64,000 nucleotides of DNA, taken from positions 56,113 through 120,112 of the forward strand of contig JASANC010005261.1 in NCBI GenBank assembly GCA_030248135.1. Direction: 5' to 3'. Made by a program: the position numbers and the translations under genes. Shown piece by piece: positions 1-12,280 of the stretch. Position 1 is the stretch's first letter; the number at the start of each line of letters is the position of its first letter. A model generated the notes under the pieces. That model saw nothing but the letters and a program-made list of their open reading frames with translations, ran no database searches and was not told the DNA's origin. This DNA comes from Theristus sp. LFF4_11. Taxonomy: Eukaryota; Nematoda; Chromadorea; Monhysterida; Xyalidae.

Positions 1-2590
1 GAAAATTTTGGCGGCTCAAGTAACACTTAACGGAGTGTAGGGCGGTGGCGCGGTTGCGATACACTGGCCCCCGAACTGCATGTTCGTATATACGCAACTG
101 GGAGACACCCCGGGCCGATCAATGTGTCGTTAATCAAAATTGTCTGCTTCACATAAAAGTTTTTCAGCTTCATGTACACAAGCGCATGTGCACAGAGAAA
201 GAGATATTGCAAGGCAAAAGGGCCACCAAGGGCAATTGGACAAGCTGATATGCACAACAACAAGGCAAAAGGCACCAGGAGATATAGTGTACAAACAACT
301 ATTGATATCTCATATATTGTTCTTTTCTGCATGTGACGTTGTCAACTGGCGAGCCGCCTAATCGTCCTACGGGCTTACATGTTCGTATATGCGCAAACAT
401 ATTATGCTATTGGTTTGCATATTATGAACAGCTAGACATACAAACATATGAAAACTCACATAGTGTTGGCAAAGTTGTTTTCAAGAGCAGTGCGCATGTA
501 CGCCGATGATACGCACATACATGCACGTACTACATGTTCAGGCGCTCACACAACGTGAACACGAAAAGTCGAATCATTTTCGGTCGCATGATATCTATAG
601 CAGATAATAGAGGCCTAAACAGGCGGCTGCATTTGCTCTGTGTGTGCGCTAGCGCTCAAACAATTAGGCGCGAACAAGCCGGCGATGCTGTGACATACAT
701 ATGCACATATACACATGCATCATAGATGTACGTGCATGGAAGAGAGCATGAGAGAAAGAGAGTGCTTAGCAGCTTGTACAATATATTGCCGTAAGTACAT
801 ACTATATTTTTCAAGCGACTGTGCCGCACATGTCGAGTGCATGTGCCTGTCAGTGTGCACAATTCGGCTAAACTGTGTGACGACGACGCGACACTGCACA
901 CTCGTTCTCCAAGTTATATGTGCTGCTTGTGTGTTCGTGCGCGCACATATGCCAGCTGATATTACACGCTACATATGTATTGCTTCTATGCATGTTTGGG
1001 AGTTAGAGTTTTAGGATCCTCTGACTTGGCATGGTATATACAAGCGTGCGTCTGTGCGCCCGGCACTACCACTGCCATGCAAATACGTTATATGCGTGTG
1101 TTTGAGCGTACATGCATATGGCAACATATAGGGCTCCTAAAAAATCGATCTACATGGGTGTGTGTATGCGTCTCTGTGTGTGTGTATGGCTGTGTGCGTG
1201 TCTGCGTGTCTGCGTGTACTGTATGATGCGAGCACACGCTCACATACATAACATGTAAATGTGGAACATAATATCGCAAGCGAAACAGCCATGCACACAT
1301 GCGACTATGTGCGCTTGCGCTCAGCGTGACAGGGTATTCCCTACTTTACTTTCTGTTAGCTCTTCATGGTGCTGACGCTTTGAAGCCAGGGACACCCGAG
1401 ACATCTTTCACGTTTCCCAACGCTCAACAAGAACAATCATACGTTGCATATACAAATGTATGTCTGCGTGCGCACTGCATCCGGCGTTGTGTCGCAACAA
1501 GGTACATTATGTACTACACCGACACAACAACAACAAAGTGTTATGCTAGTATACATACACTCACTTGTAGTATATTGTATACGAGACACGGCAGAATAAA
1601 ATATAGTACTAGCATACTGCGTATGTATGTATGAGAGTGCACATAGTGATCATAGTTAGCATAGAAGCGAACATTTGTCGTCACAAAGCGGTGTTTTGCG
1701 CCAGCTTGTTTTCGAGCAGCGTGTGCTGCCACTTATACGTTATGCAAACGCACGCAAACCAGTAGGTAATGCATGTAGATGGCGTACCGTTCGGGGGTTC
1801 CTGCATCGTCTTTTGGACGCTCGTTTTCGTCTGTATCTCGCGTTTACATGTTGCGTCGTATAATAAATTGCATGTGTGGAAATGTATCATGCATAAATGT
1901 GCATCGGCAAAGCCACACGTACCGTGTACATATACATGCATACTGACTTGTGACGCGCAAGAAGATGCAAAACTGCGTTGGTAGTGACTGACGCAGTTTT
2001 GAATGCTTCTACTATGTTCCATACTTACTCGAAGTCATACACTGCCCGACGCATGTTCTTTCTTTTCATCGTGCCAACTAACGTTAGTTATGTATTTGTT
2101 CCCTGGATTTTGCATCGACATACATTACATAGATGTCAGATGGTGTGTTTGTTCTGCAGCTGCATAACAGCTAACGCTTACTCACTTTGACTGCCTCAAA
2201 TATGTACGCGCTGCCACCCACACTCACTTTCACACATATTTCACATGTAACATTGTACATATGCGTTTGGCACATGCATGTCTCGTTTACTATGTAAACT
2301 ATATAAGGCGAAGACGGTAACTCAAATACAATTTCATCGCATGAATATGCGTGTTTGTTACACATACACGTATTTGGCGGAGAGGAACGAAATTTTTGCA
2401 AAAAAAAGTTGTCGAAGCGAACAGCAGGACGAGTCCATGCAGCTGCACTGTGTGTAATATGCGTGCGTAGCACTGGGGGAATTTCTAGAAAGCTTTTTAG
2501 CACTGGAATTTCAAGAATATTAATACTAACTGGGTTTATCGCACAGTTACCGTAAAAAGGGCCGCTGTAAGAACCGTCTTTTCAGTGATT
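1..2590. other. Noncoding block of alternating pyrimidine-purine sequence
   Basis: No convincing gene was found. The block is made of CA/TG/TA steps such as ACATATGCACATAC and GTACATGTAC, with few of the long A or T runs that dominate the rest of the window. ORFs on both strands are short and mirror one another because the sequence is close to reverse-complement symmetric in composition. A signal-peptide-like ORF near 1299-1634 has no matching splice context. The character changes near 2400-2600, where ordinary AT-rich sequence with A-runs begins. Confidence 0.5.
1156..1222. repeat. Imperfect TG/TGCG-rich microsatellite
   Basis: Short degenerate run of TG dinucleotides mixed with TGCGTGTC units inside the alternating pyrimidine-purine block. 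Confidence 0.7.
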
Positions 2591-3671
2591 GTTAAAACAT
2601 AATTACGTAAATGCAGGGCAAGCCCAGAATTATGGACACATTTTCATTTGGCCAGAAATCATATCAAACGTTGACGAATAAAACTTAGCACAAGTACTCC
2701 AGACGGAAACTTTGTAAGATTCCCAATGTGTTATGTTCGTTACAGTTGGGTGTTAAAGGAAAGAAAGTGAAAAAGGGTTTTCAAACAGTTTTTGTTTAAT
2801 TTCTTACCCCTCTCGTTGAATTTTCAGTTATTGTTATTGAACCTAATAAATAGATCTTAGTTCAACAAAGCAGTTAAAACTATTTATCATTGCTAAAACT
2901 GTTTTATTCAGAAGCAAGAGGCTGTGCAACAGTCTTTAAAAAAGTCATTTCGGTCACCGGGGACTTTTATTGTTTTATTTTGTGTCAGAAGCGTGTTCTA
3001 CGACAACTAGGGGTTTTGGGCTGAGTGTGACATAAGATGGTAATGTATGTATGTATTAGCAACATTAGATAGTAAAGCACTTCGGCTTCCTACAACGTCC
3101 GCCATACCACGGTGAGTTTGAGAACTATCTGATACTTATGTGCACGACCGAACTGGCGTTCAAACAATTGTTTTAGAACTTTTTTCAGGTTTCATTCACT
3201 CAAATGAAAAAGTATTATTGATAAAAAAGTAAAAAAGTCGCCTGATTACCGTAAAGTTTAGCATATAAGGTTCCTTCCACTTATAAGACCCCCAACGGCG
3301 GAGTGTCACATGGCGGGAAACTAAAAGACTCAAAATTTTGACTTGGTCGAAATCCCACCCGTTTATAAGGCCCGAACTTCCTAATATTCATTTTATAAGA
3401 CAAGACCTCTTTTAAGGTTTTCTAGTTTTCTAGAGTGCGTGTAAGAAATTGCAGCTTGATTCGTCAACGTTTGGTTTGGGACCTTCAGACAAAAGAAAAT
3501 GTGCCCAAATTTTGGACCACCCTGAAAACATAACGATGGTCGTCACATTGGGCAAAAAATTACTCGCCGTGTTATGGAACTCAACCTTCTCACAAACTTG
3601 CCAAAACATTGACATGCCAGCGTGATCGGAGTTTCAGTGTTCAAATGGCAACACTGACCAGTTCATTTCTG

Positions 3672-3775
3672 ACGTGCAGTTCGTTCAGCAGTTTTTCCAA
3701 TTGTATTCGAAGGTAGAAGTTCTCCTCTTGCAGTTGTTCGTGCATCTTTCCATCGTCATCGCTGCTGACAACTTT
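3672..3775 (-). CDS. Possible isolated exon, coiled-coil-like
   Basis: On the minus strand this reads an acidic start (SSDDDGK) followed by a heptad-like stretch rich in Leu, Glu and Asn (segments LQEENFYLRIQLEKLL and ELHVRNEL). A possible acceptor (TTGTCAG) precedes it, and a weak donor (CTG|GTCAGT) follows it. No neighbouring exon of the same gene could be found, so this may be chance. The family is not recognised. Confidence 0.18.
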
Positions 3776-4026
3776 TGCCTGTGTGCTACTGCTGTGACTG
3801 TTGTTGTTGTGGTTGGTCTTTGGTGGCGGTGGTGACCCCTAAAAGTAAAACATACTGTCACAAAAGTCTTGTACAATAGTCGCCTTGGCTTTTTCAGTGC
3901 ATGCAGAGCATTAGCTGATTAGCTGTTGCCTGTTGGTTGCCTGAATCACAAAGTACAATGTACATACAAATGAATTTTACTTATTTATATTATTTGTGTA
4001 TTTGCGCCCACCTCCTTTCCCCACCG

Positions 4027-4120
4027 GTTCCAGAACCCGAAGGTACAAATCTTGCACCCAGCACCAGTGATGATTTGAGTTCAACCTCGATTTCACTGGC
4101 TTCGTCCGCTATATCCCCGC
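4027..4120 (-). repeat. Fragment of a dispersed repeat also present at 41277-41455
   Basis: The reverse complement runs from GGGGATATAGCG through ATCACTGGTGC to TACCTTCGGGTT and CGGTGGGG. The same blocks occur in the same order at about 41277-41455 inside a fold-back element, with an extra ~80 bp there. The frame looks protein-like (ending VPSGSGTGGE), but the shared copy shows it is mobile DNA rather than a unique exon. Confidence 0.5.
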
Positions 4121-5330
4121 GATATTATTCTTTGGCTTTTTTAATTTCTGGGCCAATCGGTTGTGTGAAACAATGGAGTTTTTAATCAAAACAACGTGTT
4201 TGGGGTTCATGGAAGACAGACATAATAAATCATGTCTTTATTGGATTCTAATAACAATAAACTGCAGAAGCTACTAGCCATTCAACCCGTGTCTACGCCC
4301 TACGGGCCGGATAAAAAAATTTGATTTTGCTGTTGAGCTTTACTTTCTGTTTAATCTAATGCATAATTTCCAGCTGAAAAATGGAAGGAATGAAGTTGAA
4401 CATTTATTCGTGTAGATCTGGTTAAAATTTCAATTCCAATGGTGGTTGCCGGTTGGTACGCCACCACAGGGCATCAAAGTGCAAAAAATGTGGTTGCCTT
4501 TATTTCTGCGCCCCCCCTCATTAATCGACTTCAATGCAAACCTGCCCCCGTTTTTTTATTCAGCCATTTAATTTTAACTAAAAAACATTTTTGTATCATT
4601 TTTTTAAACGAAGCAATGTAACTTGGCTATGCTTTTTGACAGTCGCCACATTTACATTTGGTAAAAAACATTTTGCTCTGCTTTACAGCAAGCCAGTCCT
4701 GTCACCGTTGTCTTGCCGGAATACCGCACGGGGCCCGGATTGAAAAAAACCACAGGAACGGGGCTGAAACTGGTACTTTGAGATCATTCGAATAAAAAAG
4801 GCAAATCAGGAAAACTTCCCGAACGACATGAAAAATGTGAAATATTATTTCAGATTGCCAAAAGATTTTTTACAATCGTTAGCCGATTCCAAACTATCGA
4901 CATGCTTTTGAACCACTCTGTTTTTCTACTGAGGACTTTGTTGTCACATTTCTGGGTATTTTTGCTGGTGACAATGTGGTCGTTTTTTTAGTTGGTTATT
5001 GATTAGAAACATACAAAACGAGTTTGAAAATAAACTTCGAAATGTATGCCGCACGTGCATAACTTTCCCTTAAAGCGTAGTTTTAGCATAACTTTTTTTG
5101 TAGAGATACCAGTCGGCAACAAAAACGCGTAATACGCTCGATTACGCAAACACGGTTACCAAAAGAATTTTCAGTGTAATCATTTGGCTTTCCACAGCAA
5201 CTACGCATCTGAAATAATGTACCGTGGAACATTATTCAATTTTTCAAAAGTAAATTGAAAAGGCCTGAAGGCATGAATGTAGGCAAGAACAATGTAATAA
5301 TGTATGTCGATAAATTCCCGAATGTGAAAT

Positions 5331-6036
5331 TACCGTTAGCGCAGTGGTCGAAATGTGCGTTTCATTACCCGGGGTACAGTTCCGGCCCGCTAATTCCGGC
5401 CTGAAGAGTTCCGGCCCCTCATTCCGGCCAAACGAATTCCGGCCCGAAGAACTCCGGAGGAGAATTTCAGCGAGCACGAACAATTTTAAAACACACGAAG
5501 TGATTTTGGTAATAAAATAATAAAATAAAAAATATCGATGTTCACATGTTACAGTGTATTTTCAATGATGTTCGTCCCGTTTGCTTTTTTTTTGAAAGAG
5601 AAACCTTTTGGAAAGAAAGAAATTACAAATAAAACGATTATTTTTTGTCATGAACAGGATTTGTGACCCTTTTACCTTCTCAAAAAGGCTTGGCTTAGGA
5701 TTAGGATTATGATTAGGAACCTACGAGTCGTTGCAAGCAAGTTCTGATCAAAAAGAAAAAAAAACACTTAAGAATGTATACAAATCGGAATGTAAGTAAA
5801 TTTCGAGGGGGGAGGCACTAGTGCAGAAAGTCAAGTCAAGTCATTATGTTCAACTTGCTGGAACAAAAAAATACAAACCTCAGGTATTGTTCTGCACGGC
5901 TAACAAAGCTTCAAACTAGCTGCATGAATTTATTTATTCACAATTTATTTACCAAAAACAAGTGTGGTTTATTGTTCTTGCTGACGAAAATTAATCGGGC
6001 CGGAATTTTTCGGGCCGGAATTCTTCGGACCGGAAT
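5331..6036. mobile_element. CCGGAA-array element, copy 1
   Basis: The left end (5388-5465) is a run of five or six TTCCGGCC units 13 to 17 bp apart. The right end (5995-6036) carries the inverse, CGGGCCGGAAT and CGGACCGGAAT, so the two clusters face each other across about 530 bp. Just left of the array, 5331-5390 resembles a tRNA: a box-A-like TTAGCGCAGTGG, a CAT in an anticodon-like position, and a box-B-like GTTCCGGCCC at which the array begins. Related copies lie at 25822-26430 and 49503-50430. No ORF of its own is seen, so it is probably non-autonomous. The family is not recognised. Confidence 0.45.
5683..5726 (-). repeat. Degenerate TTAGGA tract repeat, copy 1
   Basis: AAGGCTTGGCTTAGGATTAGGATTATGATTAGGA, followed by ACCTACGAGTCGTTGCAAGCAAGTTCTGATCA. 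The reverse complement of the whole block recurs at 52585-52675. Shorter relatives with the same CCAAGCCTTTT end lie at 36615-36690, 44555-44632, 45545-45600 and 49815-49838. Confidence 0.6.
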
Positions 6037-6828
6037 AGTACACGAGCCTTCATTACAAGACGAAAAGGACGAAAGCTTTTTAAGAACTTTTTTGTTACGA
6101 CAACCATGTGAACCGCGTGCTTCGTTTACAAATATATATCTTCCAGCAATATATTTTGATTACTGAAACAGGCAATGTGTATAGTGTATTTAATTTGATT
6201 CGAGCAACTAAATGAAATAAAGATTATTTACTTCGTCGAAAAAACACGCGAACAGCTATTAATTCAGGTACATTTTCTATACGTAATACAAAATGTACAT
6301 ATTACCCGTGTATAAAAATATGAACATGTGGATTGTGATACCTTCCCGTATTTGTACAGTTTTGAAATTATTGCGCGGATTTTAACTATTTTGTCTGCAC
6401 ATTTTACAGACACAGCTATAAAATAGCACATCATGTTTCTTTTTCTTGAGTGCTTAAAACCGTGTTTCTCACAGCCACCTTTATCTGCAGTGACAAGACT
6501 TATGCACACGTACTTGAAGCGCTGAACAGCCATAGACAATGAGCTGTTAAATTTAATGTATGTGCAAAGCGTTGTACATAATTTGTGTAAGACATAAAAT
6601 ACGCACCATGTTCTAGCTATTATTCCAAATAGCATGTTAGCGTGTCCGATGGTAATTTATTTCTTCCGTGAGAACCGTTGTAATCTCCTCGTATCATTTT
6701 GTTAAACTGGCTTATAAACACCATTTTTAGTTCAGTTCAAGTCTTTTGTGTCTTTTAATTTGTTAAGTCACAAAAATTGTGGCCGCTCAAAACACATCAC
6801 AGGGTGGTTCGAAATTACCAATATTCGA
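6037..6828. other. Intergenic, no feature seen
   Basis: Moderately AT-rich sequence with short unrelated ORFs on both strands. Nothing recognisable. Confidence 0.4.
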
Positions 6829-6932
6829 ATTTCCGGCCCACCCATTACCGTCCCACCCATTACCGGCCCGACATTTCCGGCCCACTCGTTTCCAGCCCAC
6901 TCATTTCCGGCCCGCCCATTACCGGCCCAGCC
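6829..6932. repeat. CCGGCCC array, isolated cluster
   Basis: Seven units of the type TT(A/C)C(C)GGCCCACCCA, 11 to 14 bp apart, related to the arrays at 5388, 25960 and 49610. No facing inverse cluster was found nearby, so this may be a truncated copy. Confidence 0.55.
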
Positions 6933-7169
6933 CAATAATCAGTTCTTCCTTCGCTGTATTTCGCCACGGACAACGAAAATGAACTGAAACCTCACTCTAA
7001 ACTGTACTTCCTGCTCACCGACATGCTTTTAACAAAAATATTTAAATTTTTTTATTTCGGTTTTAGTTTTCATTTTGCTCCGATTTGTTCATGACATTTC
7101 GAAGTCGACCGACACGCACCGCGTGAAGTTGCCAAGGCTCAGTGCCATTGCAGCTGCCACCTGTTACGT

Positions 7170-8421
7170 TTGCACAGCAGTTCTTTTCACAATAAGATAC
7201 GCAGGTTTAGACGGAGAAACGAAACGGAGAAGCGAAACGAAACGGTGCGTCTGCTACAAGAAAAACTGCCGCCAACAGAGACGATGGAGCAGGAAAAACG
7301 ACGCCCAGCAGCTACTGGTGAGTGGACTGTTGATTCATTGTGCGACGCATTGCGTGACGTGGTATCTCTCAAGGAACGTATCGATCGTATTTACGGATCA
7401 GAGAATTCGCAGGTTACGGACGATTCAGATGTGTGCAACGATACCGGTAAGCTGTTTGAGGAGCAAGTGGACATGTTTGCTGTGAATGTCAGAAAGAAAA
7501 CGACGATGCACTGCATATTTTGCAATGGTGAACACTGGAGCGACGAGTGCCAAAAGGTGGCCAGTGCGGATGAACGTGAACGATTTCTCAGAGAAAATAA
7601 CCGCTGTTTTTCGTGTGCACAACGTGGACATCGAATTCGAGTGTATACGACACGGCGTGCTTGTTTCTATTGACGAAAAGACGGTCATCATCGATCCATT
7701 TGCCGATTCCAATTCGGTAACGCTCGTAGAAACGCACTAGGTGGTGTGGAAAAGCAAAATTCGGATGAACCTGTGGTGAGCGACTGTGCACATTCTGGCG
7801 ACGACAAAGAAGCAGAACCGGGTGGGATTACCAGTGCTGTGGTGGAGAACGCAACTACGAAGAATGGTGTGCTGATGACGGCCGAAGTGGCAGTGGTGAA
7901 TCCTAACATGACGTCGAAGGCGACGACTGTCAGTGTGTTTCTCGACTGTGGAAGCAACCGAACGTTCATTAGTGATGAACTGGTGACGAAATTGCAACTG
8001 AAGACTGAAAAGCAAGAAGTGCTTGATGTGTCCACATTCGGACCAGACAACAAAAAAAACTACAGACGAAAAGTGTGGAAATTTCGCTGCTATTGAAAGA
8101 CAGAACGCTGTTTCGATAACTGGTGATTCCGTGCCGAAGAGTAATTTCCCGCATTTGAAGCAACGCGATATTCCGTCGAATGAGGACATGAAAATCACAA
8201 AAAGCATTGCCGATAATCAGTTTGCCAGACCGATTGGCAATCATCGGTCTGTGATACCGCAACCAGACATTGTGATTGGAGTCAATGATTGCTGGGATTT
8301 GATTACGAGTTTACGAGTGGACCGCAGCAACTGCCCTCTGGCATGAAAATGATTCAAACAAAACTCGGACTGGTCATCTGTGGTGCAAAGAAGAATTTGA
8401 AGGCGGACCCGAAGAATGAGT
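7170..8421 (+). pseudogene. Decayed BEL/Pao retrotransposon fragment (Gag zinc knuckles and aspartic protease)
   Basis: The first frame (to the stop at 7671-7673) has a Gag tail with the BEL/Pao-type knuckle CIFCNGEHWSDEC (from about 7516), an arginine-rich spacer and a second knuckle start CFSCAQRGH. An in-frame TGA then sits where the third Cys-rich unit (before HHRSIC) would need a cysteine. The same frame continues into a retropepsin-like domain with the active-site segment FLDCGSNRTFI (about 7938-7970). The frame breaks at the A-run near 8058-8066, resumes in another frame with PDIVIGVNDCW (about 8267), and breaks again near 8340 before KLGLVICG. No reverse transcriptase, RNase H or integrase follows, and no LTR pair was found. 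It is therefore truncated and inactive. BEL/Pao is inferred from domain order and knuckle pattern. Confidence 0.75.
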
Positions 8422-10090
8422 AATTTAGCTTGCCAGTGGAGGGTGTAACCGGCATCAGAGCCGTTATTATTTTGTGTCATTCATATTTTACTGTTGTGCA
8501 TTGTTTGCTGCTTCGATTTACATGCATCTTTTGCTTTTGCTGCTGAATTTATTGTTGATCTTTTTTTTTTGAATCGCTCAAATCGTGATTCGTGATGTGC
8601 TTGAATATTTTCGATTGTGACTTTGCCCTGAAACCGGGAGAAAATTATGCCCTGGAGTCAGGAGTTCAGCAACGAGTGCCCAGTGGTGGTGGAGGAAATC
8701 ATCATGGAGGAATGTGAATTCTGAACTGTGTTCTCACGTGAACTGGTGCTTGTGGACATTTATTGTGATTCTTGTGCGTTAAGTCAATTGTTTCTGCCGG
8801 GAGTGTTGCGGACGGGCCAAGCCGTCGGAATGCTGGCTCGTGCATGCGCGCTGCACGTGCCAGTGTGTTGGCTGCTTGGCCCGGATGCGCCCCCGCGAGA
8901 AGATAACGGCGCATGAATAGACTGTTTCACACATCATGTGCTCTACCTTTCTCTTGTGTTCAGTGGTGTCTTGTGTGCGTTTCGTGAACTTGTGTGCAGC
9001 TTGTGTGTGCTTGTGTTTTGCTGTAGAATAAAGAAGAGAAATTCAAGTGCCTTCGCAAAATTCTTCACAAGAAACACTCGATTTTTGGTTGGAACTCTGG
9101 AACCCATTGTTAACTAAAAATATTCCAGGGAAAAACAGTGATAAAAATGTCTAGCACGTTCCGAAGCCGGTAAATATGAAAAAACACAAAAACAAACAAA
9201 TCGAATTAAAAAACATTTCGTATTCATGCATGCAACGATTTGGCCGCATGCAAGCTAATGTTTCACCCGGTGCCGAACATGAACCCCCAGTTGTGGGCTG
9301 AAATCAATGTTTTTGTGTGTTTTGCTCTGACATTCGTGTGCAGGTGAATGAATTTCTCTGAAATTTCGCACAAAAACCTAAGTTGAACTTTCCTAAACCT
9401 AAGTTGTCTAAAATTTTCTCAAATATGGTTCAGCACAACTCGGGAAATAACGCGTCAAACACCTGCCCACTAATTCTGAAACACTCTGTATGATCAGCAA
9501 CAATCACCCCGTTCAAAAAGCAATCTTTTCAGTGAGTTGCATTCCACTGTCATAAAGTGCGATGAAGCATTCTTTGATCCGCAGCAACCAACTGCTATTC
9601 CCGTTCAAAATATTAAAAAACAATCTCGTCTGATCAGCACCATTCAACTGTCATTCCCGTTTACAATTGATCGGTTATGTGTGGATCGTTCCCCTGATTC
9701 GCTATCGTTCATGGCCACGTCTTTGTTGATGCTGCAATCTATTTGTTGTGGAACCTGTTTAGTCTATTGGTTCAGCAACAATCAACTGCCTCTCTTGTTA
9801 GTTATTGTAATTCGATTGATGTAGACGGTGAACAGAAGCAGCAGCCAAATCCAAGTGGTCGATCGTAAACTAATATTTTTATTACAGAGAAAAGATGATG
9901 ATTTGGACTTTTTCCAAAACAAAGATTGAAAAAATTCATATGATTCGTGAATTAAAAGTGGAGTAAAACTCAAATATAAACAGTGAAACTCAAAGTGGTA
10001 TAAATAGCAAAAAGCTGCGGACAAGCAAGCAAACAAACAAACATGTTACTATCTCAGTATTATAGATAAGACGTTTAATTTGTACATATG
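8422..10090. other. Intergenic, no gene recognised
   Basis: Downstream flank of the BEL/Pao fragment. An AATAAA occurs near 9029. A stretch near 9480-9790 repeats phrases such as GATCAGCA and CCCGTTCAAAA(A/T) and is loosely related to the interspersed repeat at 45100-45200. No gene supported. Confidence 0.4.
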
Positions 10091-10092
10091 TA

Positions 10093-11184
10093 CAGGGTGA
10101 GCCAAAAAAGGTTCCAATTCTAAAATGCTCTCCCTGGCTTGTGCTGAGGTGTTTCGAGTTGAAAATTGGAACACTATTAGAAAACATTTGGAGGTTTTTC
10201 TGACCAAATTTTTGTCACGGTATGTTGCCCCTGTTACTCATTACAGCAAAATATCTGGAAAATATGAAAAATCGACAAATGTTGTAAAATGCAGAAGGTT
10301 GATTTAGCTGCAACAAAGATCAAATGATGAACGTTGGTGACAACCCGAGTGTTCACAATACAAAAAAAGATGAAAAAAGCAATACGCACATACAGTAGCT
10401 TGAAAATTTCGAATGCTGAATTGCATTTGAACAGTCTTTGATCACTTTGATGTTTCACTTTGAGTCTGAGCGTGCGTGAGCGGTTCTGCTCAGAACAGGT
10501 GCGAATTTATCTTTCCAGGGGCAAATTGTTTTTTCCTTTTTTTAATTCACACAATTTGCCATTCTGACATTTTAACCATAGCAAACGGTTGTTTTCTGCA
10601 GTGAAAGATGCAATTCCATTTTCACTCTTTGCTGCTATCATGGTTAAGTGGACGGCAGAGCAGCGAGTCTGGTCTGCCAATTGGTGGGAACATGCGAATA
10701 ACTTTTCCACAGTGGTTCGGTAATTTCGTACAAAATTCAGTTCGACCCCGCGTGACGATACATCAGTTCGGAAGTCCGTTTATGAGCAATGATAAACTTT
10801 GAGATTATGGATGAACATTGTTTTTTCGTCAAAAATTGCTATTTTTTTAAAATTACACTGTAAAAAACGTGTAAACCAAAAAATTTTAATCACAAAAATC
10901 CTCCCAAAGTGTTTTCACAGTGTTCCAAATTTTAAAAAACCAGGAGGTCCCTTTGTTACAGCTAAATCAACCCTCTGCATTTCACAACATTTGTCGATTT
11001 TTCATGTTTTTCAGATATTCTGCTGTATTAAGTGATAGGGACAACATAACATGTTACCATAGCAAGAACTTGGTTAGAAAAACGTCCAAATGTTTTTTAG
11101 TAGTGTTCCCATTTTTAGCTCGAAACACCTCAGCACACACCAGTGAGAGCATTTTAGAATTGGAACCTTTTTTGGCTCACCCTG
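10093..11184 (+). mobile_element. Fold-back mariner-like element with relic HTH
   Basis: Ends are CAGGGTGAGCCAAAAAAGG and its exact inverse, flanked by TA on both sides (10091-10092 and 11185-11186), as expected for Tc1/mariner. The inverted similarity reaches about 230 bp inward from each end (10093-10330 against 10955-11184), far longer than normal mariner TIRs. Inside, from ATG 10639, a frame reads MVKWTAEQRVWSANWWEH, then a TAA, then FRTKFSSTP. This matches the N-terminal helix-turn-helix layout seen in mariner-like/DUF4817 proteins. No DDE domain remains, so it is non-autonomous. Confidence 0.75.
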
Positions 11185-11186
11185 TA

Positions 11187-12101
11187 TATGTACACATATT
11201 TTGCATTTCTTAATTGAAAACCATCAAATTTCTTGCTTCCCGATTGGCAACATCAAAACATTGGCAAACGATACAACACAATAAAATTTATCAAGACTAA
11301 AAATGCTGCCTGCGGCACCCAAGCTGAAGCGTGTTATTCATATGCACATTGAAATGCTGCCGATATAAGTGGGAGGTCCGTTTTTGAGAGAACAAGACAA
11401 GCGCGCGCAAATTGAATCAATGCTCTTCTTCACCCACAAGAGTTGCCGAACCATTTTCATTTATTTGAAATTGAACGCAACACAGAGCTTGGACCCCATC
11501 GCGTTCCGTTTGGCTTCCCTAAGACGAGTCAAGTGTGACCGTGCATTTTGTTATTGGCGAAAACTTCATTGGAACGTATGTGCTGACCGAATAAATAGGC
11601 TGAAGGTGCAAGCAAGAAAATGAAATTGAGATGGCATATGATGAGCATATGATACAACATGTGATGAAGAATAAAACAATAATTTAAAAAAGTAAGACAT
11701 CATGAATGCGCCTTTACAAGAACGGAAATTAGAAAAAAATCAAGTAAGGAATTCAAATACTAAGTTTTCATTTTTGGTGACCACTTTACAAGGACAAGTG
11801 ACCGCCGCTTATCAAGTGACACTTAGAGCAACGACTGGAATGAAGGAACCATTGAAAGCTATAAATTTTTTTATTGAATTCAGAAAGTTTGGAAATTTGA
11901 ATTGTTTGGGTAGGCATATTCATAAATTTTTTGCTCTGTATAACGTATGGAACATGTACACATGGGTTAACGGTTATGTGCACATATCGAAACAGGCAAC
12001 CAAACTGCGGAAAAGAAAACACGAGCAATTACTGAAAACAAAGCAGCAGCACACACAGGCAGATCGTTGTCAGCTTTAGCAGATGTTCGACCAACCTGTT
12101 C
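11187..12101. other. Intergenic, no gene recognised
   Basis: AT-rich. Short ORFs without similarity that I recognise. It may be intron of the putative gene starting at 12280 on the minus strand, but no second exon was found. Confidence 0.35.
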
Positions 12102-12280
12102 GTCGTGGTCGTCATACTCGTGGCGTACGGCTGCAGCAGCGGTTGACGGTGCCGTCGTCTCATACCACCTCCGTTGCGGCTGTACACCCGCTGACGACGA
12201 TTGATGCTTCTGTTGTTGTTGCTGATTGTAGCGTTGATGTTGTTCTGACTGATGATGGCCGAGCTGATGGTGTTTGCTGA
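12102..12280 (-). CDS. Possible first coding exon of a Gln/His-rich protein
   Basis: Minus-strand ATG at 12280 opens a frame of about 60 codons rich in His, Gln and Ser (HHQLGHHQSEQHQ, then QQQQQK), followed by STAAAAVRHEYDDHDEQ. It stops cleanly at a donor-like CAG|GTTGGT near 12102. GC and codon use are higher than in the surrounding sequence, and 12350-12500 upstream is also GC-richer, as a 5' UTR or promoter could be. No downstream exon was identified, and low-complexity Q/H tracts are not diagnostic of a family. Confidence 0.3.

Larger units (their letters stand above)
2591..5330. other. AT-rich intergenic stretch, no gene recognised
   Basis: Ordinary AT-rich sequence with many A/T runs. 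It contains one repeat fragment (4027-4120) and one weak coiled-coil-like reading frame (3672-3775, minus), listed separately. I saw no other gene, RNA or mobile element. Confidence 0.5.

Noticed and set aside
1299..1634. ORF with a signal-peptide-like start (MRLCALALSVTGYSLLYF)
   Set aside because: It sits in the alternating pyrimidine-purine block where open frames occur on both strands. The end is low complexity, and no splice partner was found.
4005..4170. Acidic minus-strand frame that looked like an exon
   Set aside because: The same sequence blocks recur at 41277-41455 inside a fold-back element, so this is repeat DNA.
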